Numbered from the stretch's first letter, positions 43,857 to 51,489 are shown. The stretch is 64,000 bases of DNA from Micromonospora sp. WMMD1120 (GCF_029626235.1 NZ_JARUBO010000005.1:2760501-2824500), one strand, 5' to 3'. Program-made: numbers and translations. Notes: generated by a model not told the origin, from the sequence alone.

Positions 43857-44105
43857 GTGCCCACCGCCCGCTCACCGCCGCAGGAACTGGCTCCAGAAGG
43901 TGTACGGCCCACACCCCATTCGGAAAGGACGAGCGCACCCATGGACAACGACCGGATCAGCGACTTCCTCGCCGCCGTGGACGACCTGCGCGGCGACGAC
44001 GAGACCGTCCGCAGCACCCGCCACACCTCCAGCGTCTCGGCCGAGGGCTGGCCGACCGCCGAGGCCCAGGCGAGCACCGCGGCAGCCGAGGGCACCGACG
44101 CCTGA
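43857..44105 (+). CDS. Small acidic protein, candidate precursor peptide
   Basis: 82-residue protein, GTG start with GGAAGGAG 5 bases upstream; an internal ATG at 43941 would give 54 residues. The N-terminal part is Pro-rich, then comes a helical DRISDFLAAVDDLRGDDE and a Ser/Thr/Ala-rich C-terminus (SVSAEGWPTAEAQAST). Small size, leader-like helix, small-residue tail, position between modifying enzymes and two hairpins directly behind it all fit a RiPP precursor whose transcript is partly terminated. It does not end in the FxSxx motif of the known FxsA peptides. The assignment is inference. Confidence 0.6.
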   Translation: MPTARSPPQELAPEGVRPTPHSERTSAPMDNDRISDFLAAVDDLRGDDETVRSTRHTSSVSAEGWPTAEAQASTAAAEGTDA

Positions 44106-44117
44106 ACGCCCACACCC

Positions 44118-44140
44118 CACCGGCGGGCATGCCGCCGGTG
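44118..44140 (+). terminator. Perfect 9-bp hairpin after the candidate precursor
   Basis: Arms 44118-44126 (CACCGGCGG) and 44132-44140 pair perfectly around a 5-nt loop, 12 bp after the stop of the small gene. First of two tandem hairpins before the HExxH gene; likely attenuates downstream transcription or protects the upstream mRNA. Confidence 0.65.
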
Positions 44141-44147
44141 AGTACCT

Positions 44148-44181
44148 CCTGGGGCCGGACCCTCACGGGGCCGGCCCCAGG
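44148..44181 (+). terminator. Perfect 11-bp hairpin, second of two
   Basis: Arms 44148-44158 (CCTGGGGCCGG) and 44171-44181 pair perfectly around a 12-nt loop. Eight bp after the first hairpin and 26 bp before the HExxH gene start. Confidence 0.65.
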
Positions 44182-44207
44182 CCCAGACAGCCGGAAGGAC
44201 CACCGCC

Positions 44208-45131
44208 GTGGACGCGCCCGCCATCTCCTTCTCGTCCGCCCCCGTTCAGGCTCACCACCGCGACCGAACCCGCCGGATCCGCACCGTCCTCAAGCCCACC
44301 GCCCAACCGACGGCCACCATCTCCGACTCGCCGGGAACGGCCGCCGTCGACTACTGCCTCGCCCACCATGTCCTCGAAGGCGCTGAGGCTGCCGCTCGCA
44401 AGCGCGATACCGCCACCTTCAACTGGTACCGCGCTCATCCCGACGCGAACGCCTCGGCGCTGTCGACATCCACCGCCGTCGGTCCGCGCGTTGTACTTAC
44501 CCCTGACCTGGACCGCCTGCCCCGCTCAGCGATCTCCGAGACCCCCTACTACGTACTGGGCCCGGACACCACCGCCGCCCCGCCGAACCTGCGGGAACTG
44601 GCTGCCGCCGCTTACGCCACCGGCGCCAAGAACGGCTTCGCCGACCTTCTCGCCGGCCACGCGGTCGTCGTCTGCCTGCTGCGCCACAAGCAGCTCGGCG
44701 CCACCCTCGACAGCTGGACCATCACCCGGCTACCCGGCACCATCTACTGCGACCACGTCAACGAGCCCCTCGTCCTGGCTCGCGACCTGATCCACGAGGC
44801 GGGCCACAACTGGCTCAACGACGCCCTTAACGCCACCGCCTGCGAGATCAGCGATGAAGTCAGGTTCTACTCACCCTGGAAGAAGACGAAGAGGCCCGCC
44901 TTCGGCTTCCTGCACGCCTGCTTCGCCTTTCCCCTCACCATGATCTACACCGCTCGCGTCCTGCCTGAAACCAGCGGCGACCTGTACCGATTCCTGACCG
45001 CCTACCTGGAGCAGCAGCGCGGACTGCTCGCCACCACCGCCGCCGATCACGCCCGCGCGCTCAGTCTGATCACCACGCCCGACCTACGCGAACGCCTACG
45101 CCTGGTCCACCGAGAGGCTCTCGGCCTATGA
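44208..45131 (+). CDS. HExxH-motif protein, possible peptide beta-hydroxylase
   Basis: 307-residue protein with HEAGH at 196-200, followed by DEVRFYSPWKKTKRPAFGFLH. This is the pattern of the HExxH domain found with radical SAM (FxsB-like) peptide maturases and now annotated as a 2-oxoglutarate-type peptide beta-hydroxylase. The more classical reading is a zinc metallopeptidase. GTG start with GGAAGGA upstream. Its end overlaps the serine hydrolase (ATGA). It supports the view that this operon modifies a ribosomal peptide. Confidence 0.8.
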   Translation: MDAPAISFSSAPVQAHHRDRTRRIRTVLKPTAQPTATISDSPGTAAVDYCLAHHVLEGAEAAARKRDTATFNWYRAHPDANASALSTSTAVGPRVVLTPDLDRLPRSAISETPYYVLGPDTTAAPPNLRELAAAAYATGAKNGFADLLAGHAVVVCLLRHKQLGATLDSWTITRLPGTIYCDHVNEPLVLARDLIHEAGHNWLNDALNATACEISDEVRFYSPWKKTKRPAFGFLHACFAFPLTMIYTARVLPETSGDLYRFLTAYLEQQRGLLATTAADHARALSLITTPDLRERLRLVHREALGL

Positions 45132-46486
45132 ACTCCGCCAACACCTCGGCTGTTACTACAGCGGCGGCCCTCGCGGACCGACTGGGCGAACCCGGTGTCA
45201 TCCTGCGCATCAGCCAGCCCGACCAGCTGACGGCGCAGTCCTACACCGGATCCGCCAGTCTCGAGCTCGCCGCGCCCATCGGGGAGAACACCGCCTTCAA
45301 CGCTGGCTCCGTCGCCAAGCAGATCACCGCGTACCTGTGCATCCGCGCCGCACGCGACCGTCTCCTCACCCTGGACCGGCCCGTCGGCGACATCCTGCCC
45401 CGCTTCCGCATCCCCGACGTCACCATCGGCGACCTCATCCAGCACCAGGGCGGCGTCCGGGACGCAGAGTCCATGTTGTCCCTGGCCGGCTTCCGCGAAC
45501 TCGACCACTACACCGCCGATGATCTGCTCCAGCTCGCCTACCGCCAGCGGCACCGAGCCGTCGAGCCGGGCAGCTTCCTGTACAGCAACACCGGTTACCT
45601 CCTCCTCGCTGAAGCTCTCACGCACGCGTACGGCGCGGGACTCCATGAGATCGCCGACCGGCACGTCTTCACCCCGCTCAGCATGACCTCGGCCCAATTC
45701 AAGACCGATCCACGCGAGGTGATCCCGGGCGCTGCCGCCAGTTACCAGGCCGTCGCCAGTGGATGGCAGCACCAGCAGCGCCCGGTCACCCTGCCCGGCC
45801 CTGGATCTCTGTGGTGCACCGCCGCTGACCTGGACCGCTGGCTCGCCTACCTCTGGCACGAATGGCGTCCCTCGGACGCCGACGCGCTTCCGTTCGACCA
45901 GCACCTCGGCTATCAGCCCAGCGACCACGCGCCGTTCACCTACGGTGCTGGGCTGTATGCCGACCCCCGCCCCGGCCGCACCGTGGTCTTCCACTACGGC
46001 CACGAACAGGGTTTCTCCGCCGCCGTCCATCTCACCTGCGCAGGGCTCCGCGTCATCTGCCTGTCAAACGACGCCGGAATCGCCGCTGACCACGTAGTCG
46101 CCGCGGCCTTCGCCGACCCCACCCATGACTCTGGCGCCGACCCCAACGAACTGCTGAACCGCGCTCTTGGGAGCCGTCCCGCACGAAAGACCACCTGCAC
46201 GGGCCGCGCCGGCACCGAGGCGGCCCACACCATGCTCGGCACCTACGTCTGCGACGAGGTGCCCGGCAGCGTACGTCTGACCCGCAGTGCGGGCTCGCTG
46301 TACTTGTGGCGTCGGGGAACCCGCGACAGGCTCACGCGTAGCGGGTCGTCGTACCGGGCCGAGGGTTACGCGCTCACACCCAACACCTCGCCGATGGCGA
46401 CATTCGATGATGTGCCGGCCCCCAGTGGCTTCGTTCTTGATCTCGACCGCGCACCAGGACTGCACTATCGACGGCGGTCGGACTGA
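45128..46486 (+). CDS. Serine hydrolase, class C beta-lactamase/DD-peptidase-like
   Basis: 452-residue protein of the beta-lactamase-related serine hydrolase family. SxxK is SVAK (61-64), the YxN motif is YSN (152-154), and a HYGHEQGF stretch stands where the third motif (KTG/HxG) is expected. No signal peptide, so it is cytoplasmic, unlike penicillin-binding proteins; esterase, amidase or peptide-processing activity is more likely. Last gene of the operon. Confidence 0.85.
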   Translation: MNSANTSAVTTAAALADRLGEPGVILRISQPDQLTAQSYTGSASLELAAPIGENTAFNAGSVAKQITAYLCIRAARDRLLTLDRPVGDILPRFRIPDVTIGDLIQHQGGVRDAESMLSLAGFRELDHYTADDLLQLAYRQRHRAVEPGSFLYSNTGYLLLAEALTHAYGAGLHEIADRHVFTPLSMTSAQFKTDPREVIPGAAASYQAVASGWQHQQRPVTLPGPGSLWCTAADLDRWLAYLWHEWRPSDADALPFDQHLGYQPSDHAPFTYGAGLYADPRPGRTVVFHYGHEQGFSAAVHLTCAGLRVICLSNDAGIAADHVVAAAFADPTHDSGADPNELLNRALGSRPARKTTCTGRAGTEAAHTMLGTYVCDEVPGSVRLTRSAGSLYLWRRGTRDRLTRSGSSYRAEGYALTPNTSPMATFDDVPAPSGFVLDLDRAPGLHYRRRSD

Positions 46487-46600
46487 TCGATCGGCTTCTC
46501 ACGTCCGGGCGACTTCCCGGATGTCTCGCCACTTCCTCAATCAGTGTGTCCAAGCGCATGGAGCTCAGATAGGGCAAGACTGCTATCTCGCGAAACGCAG

Positions 46601-47362
46601 TTACTCGCCTGAGAGGCTCGTCGCCTGGTCTGCGATCCCGTCCTGCTCGTGCGAGACACGGTCGGGTGGTAGGTCCAGGGCTCCGAGCAGCCGCTCGGCG
46701 TAGGTCTCGGCGGCCTGGCGCACCCACGCGGGTCGGATGAAGAAGAGCCAGGCGGCGGCAAGACTCAAGTGCAGTCCGCCGACCACTACGAGCGGGCTCG
46801 TGAGCCCGTCGCGCAGGTAGATGACAGCGTCGGCCGCAGCGGAGGCCGTGAGCACGCCGAGCGCGAGCGGTTTGATGCCAAGCAGATTGCGAGCGAAGCC
46901 GTAGGCGGCGTTCTCGTGATCGATGAGGGGAAACTGGCCAGGTCGCGAACGCACATGGGTGATCAGGCAGCGGGTTGCCGCAACGTAGGCTTCGTCCGCC
47001 TTTTGGGGGTTCGCGGCCTCTTGCCGACGGGTCGGTAGCGCAGCGCCGAACAGCACTTCCAAGGCTTGCCGACGCCGTTGCAACATAACGCTGTTCTGAG
47101 CCTCGCGGAATCGGAGCAGCTTGGTCGTGGGCATGCCATCCCACTTCACAATCAAGCGCTGCTGCGTGCGTTGGCCGAGTACGCGCACGATGTTGCTGGC
47201 AAGGAACAACGTCCCTGCGCTCAACAAGATCGGGCTCAGAGCTACGAGCGGTTTGTTGTTCGTGAGCAGCGCCGAGATCAGTGCGACGGGTAGCACGGCG
47301 AGCATCGCTGGATAGATGCGAGCCCGCCGGCTGTAGGAGTCAAAGCCGCTGACCGCCTCACT
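46601..47362 (-). pseudogene. Four-helix membrane protein gene, 5' end cut off by IS701-type insertion
   Basis: The frame ending at 46601 encodes two membrane helices (YPAMLAVLPVALISALL and LSPILLSAGTLFLASNIV), a cytoplasmic region (about 70-165) and two more helices (ALGVLTASAAADAVIYL, SPLVVVGGLHLSLAAAWLFF). The insertion sequence separates it from its first five codons, which lie at 48806-48792 (ATG ACG ATG AAG CTT). Removing the element and one CTAA copy restores a 258-residue protein whose start overlaps the end of the metallo-beta-lactamase gene by 17 bp. As it stands the gene has lost its start and ribosome binding site. Function unknown; its partner suggests a two-gene system. Confidence 0.8.
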
Positions 47363-47364
47363 AA
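47361..47364. repeat. Target duplication CTAA, left copy
   Basis: CTAA directly outside the left inverted repeat; the second copy is at 48790-48793 outside the right one. The 4-bp length and the YTNA pattern are those known for IS701-family insertion. Confidence 0.85.
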
Positions 47365-48789
47365 TACTCCAGCAGGAGATCCGTTTCAGGGCTCGGTGAG
47401 GGCTTGTCGGGCGTAGTGGCTGATCTTGGCTTCGGCTTGGTGTTGGCGTCGGAAGATGGACCAGGCGATGACGTCGCCGACGCGTCGGGCGGGTTCGATG
47501 ACCAGAGCGTGGAACAGCCGTCGGACTTCGTTGACGGTGATCGGGATCAAGCCGTCTGGGCTGGTGGTGCTGGCCGCTGCGGCGGCGGCGAGGAACGCGT
47601 GAGCGGCGATGACGAGGGTGGTCCAGCGGTGCCAGGCCCGCCAGCGGCGGTGCTGGTGCTGGTCCAGGCCGAGGCCGGTTTTGGTGGCCTGGAACGATTC
47701 CTCGATGCTCCACCGTCGGCCGGCAACGGCCACCAGGTGGTGTAGCGGAACCGGTTCGGGTGACCAGCAGCGGTAAAACGCCAGCTCACCGGTGCTGCGG
47801 TTGTGGCGGATCAGCAGCCAGTGGTGACCGTCGTGCTGGTCGACGGCCAGGGGCAGGGTGACGAACGCCCAGTCGTAGTAGCGGTGACCCTTCGCCCCCT
47901 GACCGGCGGAGATCCGCTGCCACGCCCGCTTCGGCAGGCCGGCGGCGATCTGGTCCGCCCGTTGGATGCCCAGTCCGGTCGGGACTCGGTGCGAGCAAGC
48001 GACCGCGAGAACGTAACCCAGCTCGTGGCCGCGCAGCGCCGCGGCCAAGTGCGGGTCACCGCCGTAGGCTTCGTCACCGGCGACCCATCGGCAGGGCAGC
48101 CCACCGGCGAGGGCGGTGTCGATCAGCTGTCGCGCCAGCTGCGGCTTCGTGGCGAACCCGACCGTGTCGGGCACCCCTGCCTCCACCCGTCGCGCGGCAT
48201 CGTCGGTCCATGACTTCGGCAGGTAGAGAGCGACGTCGAGCAGGGTGTGACCTTGTGGTGAGGCGTAGGACAGGTGCACCGCGAGTTGGCAGTTCTCGAT
48301 CTTCCCGGCGGTGCCGGAGTACTGCCGTTGCACCCCGACGGTGTGCACGCCCTTCTTCAGATCCCCGGTCTCGTCGATGACCAACACCCCGTCCGGGTGC
48401 CCGAGCTTGGCCGCGACGAAGTCCCGCACGTCGGCGCGGACCTGCGCGTCGTCCCACCTGGCACGACCGATCAGGTCCTGCATCCCGCCTGGCCCGTCGT
48501 CACCGGCGTGTTCCGCGATCGTCCAGCAGTTCTTCGTCGGCAACGGCGCCAGCAGCCCGGCCACGAAGTCCCGCACCCGCCGGCGGGGTTCAGGCCGCCC
48601 GAAACACGATCCGATCACGTCCATCAGCTCGTCGAACAGCCCAGACCATCGCTGGCCATCTACTCTGTAGGCGGCAGCCACCGCCGTATCTTTGGTCCAC
48701 ACAACCACGAGACTCAGCGGTGGCTGCTCCATGCCTACGGACAAAACCACACTGCTCCAGCAGGTCCGAACGGATCTCCTGCTGGAGTA
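47365..48789. mobile_element. IS701-family insertion sequence, 1425 bp
   Basis: Perfect 21-bp terminal inverted repeats at 47365-47385 and 48769-48789 (outer part TACTCCAGCAGGAGATCC) enclose a single transposase gene. CTAA target duplications flank it. The intact ends and open transposase indicate recent insertion. It sits at the junction of the metallo-beta-lactamase gene stop and the overlapping membrane-protein gene. Confidence 0.92.
47386..48750 (-). CDS. IS701-family transposase
   Basis: 454-residue DDE transposase. The catalytic acids are in VLVIDETGDLKKG, RWVAGDEAYGGD and the C-terminal RRWSIEESFQATKTGLGLDQ, the last being the family signature with Glu. GTG 48750 has GGAG four bases upstream; ATG 48732 (MEQPPLS) is the alternative. 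It fills almost the whole insertion sequence and appears intact. Confidence 0.93.
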   Translation of the reverse strand: MVLSVGMEQPPLSLVVVWTKDTAVAAAYRVDGQRWSGLFDELMDVIGSCFGRPEPRRRVRDFVAGLLAPLPTKNCWTIAEHAGDDGPGGMQDLIGRARWDDAQVRADVRDFVAAKLGHPDGVLVIDETGDLKKGVHTVGVQRQYSGTAGKIENCQLAVHLSYASPQGHTLLDVALYLPKSWTDDAARRVEAGVPDTVGFATKPQLARQLIDTALAGGLPCRWVAGDEAYGGDPHLAAALRGHELGYVLAVACSHRVPTGLGIQRADQIAAGLPKRAWQRISAGQGAKGHRYYDWAFVTLPLAVDQHDGHHWLLIRHNRSTGELAFYRCWSPEPVPLHHLVAVAGRRWSIEESFQATKTGLGLDQHQHRRWRAWHRWTTLVIAAHAFLAAAAAASTTSPDGLIPITVNEVRRLFHALVIEPARRVGDVIAWSIFRRQHQAEAKISHYARQALTEP

Positions 48790-48793
48790 CTAA
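48790..48793. repeat. Target duplication CTAA, right copy
   Basis: Second CTAA copy, forming part of the stop codon (TAG on the minus strand) of the metallo-beta-lactamase gene. The insertion therefore spared that gene. Confidence 0.85.
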
Positions 48794-49839
48794 GCTTCAT
48801 CGTCATCCTCGACCAGCGCCGGGAGTGGCTGCAAGGTGCCCCATCCCGGACGCGTCAGCGTTCCCGAGTTATGGCAGATGGCTTTCCCCTCGGTGGCTCC
48901 CACGAAGCAACCTCGACGCGTCAGGGCGTTGACCACCTTTGGTGAGGGATGCTTCGGAGCCGCCTTGGCGGAGCTGATGAAGGCGATCGTCGAGGGCGCG
49001 TGCGGCGAGTTGGGCATGCCGAGAATGCGGTTCAGGAGGGTGGGCCCCAGGTTGCGCTTGCTCCCGTGGTGCGGCGCCTGCATGAAGGACAGCGGGTAAG
49101 CCGCGAAAGACCCGTATGTGCTCTCGTACTGATCGGCGGCGGCCGTCATCGCGGGGATGCCGGCGTCGCCGGTGAACAACATCCGTTGTCCGTCCAGGGT
49201 CAGCAACGTGATCACCGAGGAGTTGTTCCGGTGGCTGGTCTCGCCGTCATCGGTCAGCGTCTCCACCGGCAGCCAGTCGACTGCTCGTTCGAGGAGGTTG
49301 ACCCCTCGCTGCCACCAGCCCCTGGCGGACGTCGCCGACGCGACCAAGTGCTTGGCTTCCCACAACTGCTGCTCCAGCAGGTTCTCGTAGTAGCTGGTCG
49401 TCGGCCCCAGCACCGTCAGCTGACCACCAAACCGCGACTCTCCGGTGAAGGGCTCGCTCACCGCCACGTTCCGGGCTTTGGCCCTGTCCAGGAGATCGTC
49501 CAGGGCTTCGAGATTGCTGAAGTCGGACACGTCATGGGCATGTGCGCGGGGCTGGTGGACCATCAGCTCCCGCACCTCGAGGGCGTCTACGACGCCTGCC
49601 AGTCCATTCAGGTGGTCCGCATCGGGATGCGTGGAGATCATCAGATCCACCACGTTCGTACCGTAGTACTCCCTGATGTGACTGACCAGTGAGTCGGCGG
49701 TGTCCTTGAAGCCGCCGTCGATCACCACAACGGCTTGCCGCTGCTCGGCGTGCACCGTGAAATTGATCGCGATGGCGTCGCCACTCTTGCCGCCGTCCTG
49801 GTCCCGGTTCTCCACCGGCAGAAAGTCCACCTCGAACAT
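48790..49839 (-). CDS. Metallo-beta-lactamase-fold hydrolase (ComEC/Rec2-like)
   Basis: 349-residue protein. The metal motif is STHPDADHLNG (HxDxDH), with later ligands in LFTGDAGIPA and QAPHHGSKRN. The layout matches the soluble ComEC/Rec2-type MBL domain, which cleaves phosphodiester or similar bonds. ATG 49839 (MFEVDFLPVEN) is chosen by homology-like start. The original downstream partner, a four-helix membrane protein, was translationally coupled before the insertion sequence entered. Such MBL/membrane pairs occur in mobile DNA and may be defence genes, which is inference. Confidence 0.83.
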   Translation of the reverse strand: MFEVDFLPVENRDQDGGKSGDAIAINFTVHAEQRQAVVVIDGGFKDTADSLVSHIREYYGTNVVDLMISTHPDADHLNGLAGVVDALEVRELMVHQPRAHAHDVSDFSNLEALDDLLDRAKARNVAVSEPFTGESRFGGQLTVLGPTTSYYENLLEQQLWEAKHLVASATSARGWWQRGVNLLERAVDWLPVETLTDDGETSHRNNSSVITLLTLDGQRMLFTGDAGIPAMTAAADQYESTYGSFAAYPLSFMQAPHHGSKRNLGPTLLNRILGMPNSPHAPSTIAFISSAKAAPKHPSPKVVNALTRRGCFVGATEGKAICHNSGTLTRPGWGTLQPLPALVEDDDEA

Positions 49840-50014
49840 CGTTCTCTCAATCCCACGAGATGTGTCGTACACATGATCGAACCTCGCCGAACTGTACGCC
49901 TCGACCCTCATGGACATCGGCCATTGTGAGAGACATCTTCTACTCGTCACCTGCTCGACCTGTTGCTCGTTTCTTATTGAGATGGGGTTAGGTGGCTTCT
50001 TACGCTACTTGACT

Positions 50015-50019
50015 ACTGT
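50015..50019. other. attR core (ACTGT)
   Basis: Right junction. Left of the core is element DNA with the half-dyad CTTGACT; right of it, from G50020, the sigma-factor region 4 reading frame resumes (K-S-Q-T-R). Joined to the left junction it restores an uninterrupted gene. Confidence 0.75.
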
Positions 50020-50119
50020 GAAGAGCCAGACCCGGCACGCCCTGGGTCGGCTGCGGGTTCTCGCCCCCGAGTTGGCCGAACTCGTCGGCCGGAGTCCGCA
50101 GGAGGTGACCTCCCGATGA
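50015..50119 (+). pseudogene. SigE-family sigma factor, detached 3' part
   Basis: The frame TVKSQTRHALGRLRVLAPEL ending in PQEVTSR is the region 4 recognition helix and tail of the sigma factor that starts at 9349. It has no start codon in the element-side sequence that would give a useful protein; an open frame runs back to 49910 but reads unrelated residues. Its TGA overlaps the next ATG (ATGA), so the downstream gene was translationally coupled to the sigma factor before insertion. Confidence 0.88.
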
Positions 50120-51489
50120 CCGCCCGACTCTCCGAGGCGCTGCGCCGTCTCGCCGACGACGTGCCGCCCGCCCGCGTACCCGACGGGCTCTTCGACGCCG
50201 CGCGGACCCGGCACCGTCGTCGCCGGGCCGTCGTCGCCGGCGCGCTCGCCGTCCTGGTCCTGCTCCTGGGCACCGGGTACGCGCTGCACCCGGTGGCACT
50301 TCCGATGCCCGCCGGCCCGCGTCCCGACGCCCCCGGCCTGCCGAGCAGGCTCGTCGACCCGCCGCTGCGGACCGCCTCGGTGCGTCACTCGGCGCCGGGC
50401 GCGGCGGCGATGCTCTTCGGTGGCCCCGCGGTGCGCACCAACTGGTTCGAGACCCGGATGGCGGTGGTGGCCGCCGACAGCGACCGCTACCGCGTGCTCG
50501 ACGGCGACCCGGTCGTCGCGGGTTTCGAGGCGTCGCTCTCCCCGGACGGCCGGTACGTCTGGACGGGCACGTCGCTGCTCGACCTGACCTCCGGAAAGAC
50601 CACCTCGAACCGCCCGGACGGTTACCCGCTCGCCTTCGCGCCGGACGGCAGGCGCCTGGTCTACGCCGACGACGACACCACGTTCACCGCCCCGAACACC
50701 TACCGCACGCCGTACGTGGGGGTCTACGACCGGGACCGGGCGGCGGACGTGCTGCGGGTGTCGGTCCTGACCAGTTGGGTCCCACCGGGGCGCACGGCGG
50801 CGATGTCCTCGGACGGCGGCCACCTCGCGCTCCAGGTCCGCGACGAGGTCTGGCTGGTCCGGGTGGACGACGCGGGCACGGACCGGTTCGCCGAGCCGTA
50901 CCGGAAGCTGCCGCTGGCCGGTGGGCGGCTCGCCGGGGCCGGCTCCTGGCTGCCGGACGGTCGGTCACTGGCCGTCCTGGGCAGGTCCACCTGCGCCGAC
51001 TGCCCGGTGCCGTCCTATCCGCGCACCTGGACGCTGGCGACGAGGTCCACGGTCGACGGCACCGCGACGGGCGGCACGGAGTTCCCGCAGCTGCGTTCCC
51101 GCTCGTTCGTGCACCTGATCGGCTGGCGTTCGGCGGACGAGGCCGTCGCGTTGGTCGGCGTGCCGGGTCCGGGGGCGGTGGACAGTCCGGAGGAGCACGA
51201 CATCGCCTGGGGTCCGTACCACGAGCCCGGCACGGAGGCGGTGGAACTCGTGGTGCTGCGCCGGGGGGCGACAGCTCCGGAGGTGCTCTTCCGAACCCCG
51301 GCGGGCATCACCGACCTGTCCGTCGCCGCCGACCTCGCGATCAGCGGGGCGGTACGCGAGTCCGGCCGCCCCCACTACGGGCCGCCGCCGTTCTGGATGC
51401 TCGCTGTGGGGTTCGTGGTGGTGGTCCTGGTCGCCCTGCCCGTGCTGTCGCTGCTACGTCGTCGGCGGGACCGGCGACGGCTGCCCTAG
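50116..51489 (+). CDS. Membrane-anchored beta-propeller protein, sigma-factor partner
   Basis: 457-residue protein. A short cytoplasmic head (about 1-35, SEALRRLADDVPPARVPDGL) is followed by one membrane helix (about 37-56) and a large extracytoplasmic propeller with SPDGRYVWTG, APDGRRLVYAD and LPDGRSLAVLG repeats. A second helix near the C-terminus (FWMLAVGFVVVVLVALPVLSL) and a basic end close it. In actinomycetes such genes overlap SigE-family sigma genes and probably control them, with the short head as sigma contact; this is inference. The element insertion removed its operon partner and promoter. Confidence 0.78.
   Translation: MTARLSEALRRLADDVPPARVPDGLFDAARTRHRRRRAVVAGALAVLVLLLGTGYALHPVALPMPAGPRPDAPGLPSRLVDPPLRTASVRHSAPGAAAMLFGGPAVRTNWFETRMAVVAADSDRYRVLDGDPVVAGFEASLSPDGRYVWTGTSLLDLTSGKTTSNRPDGYPLAFAPDGRRLVYADDDTTFTAPNTYRTPYVGVYDRDRAADVLRVSVLTSWVPPGRTAAMSSDGGHLALQVRDEVWLVRVDDAGTDRFAEPYRKLPLAGGRLAGAGSWLPDGRSLAVLGRSTCADCPVPSYPRTWTLATRSTVDGTATGGTEFPQLRSRSFVHLIGWRSADEAVALVGVPGPGAVDSPEEHDIAWGPYHEPGTEAVELVVLRRGATAPEVLFRTPAGITDLSVAADLAISGAVRESGRPHYGPPPFWMLAVGFVVVVLVALPVLSLLRRRRDRRRLP

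Larger units (their letters stand above)
9772..50019. mobile_element. About 40.2-kb integrative element inserted in a sigma factor gene
   Basis: The two halves of one sigma factor gene flank this segment, and both junctions share the 5-bp core ACTGT (9772-9776 and 50015-50019). A large serine integrase starts 66 bp inside the left core. Cargo includes a DUF2637/replication-relaxation region, restriction/defence-type genes, a transport-amidase operon, a peptide-modification cluster and an insertion sequence. No FtsK/TraB translocase, VirD4 coupling protein, relaxase or Rep protein was found. It is therefore best called an integrative island, probably mobilisable or defective, and not a proven conjugative element. 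Confidence 0.88.

Noticed and set aside
44208..45131. HExxH protein as a plain secreted zinc protease
   Set aside because: There is no signal peptide, and the residues after HEAGH match the domain found with radical SAM peptide maturases; kept as an alternative only.
49910..50119. Small plus-strand gene across the right junction
   Set aside because: The frame is a chance fusion of element sequence with the 3' end of the sigma factor gene; no ribosome binding site and no homology-like content before 50015.
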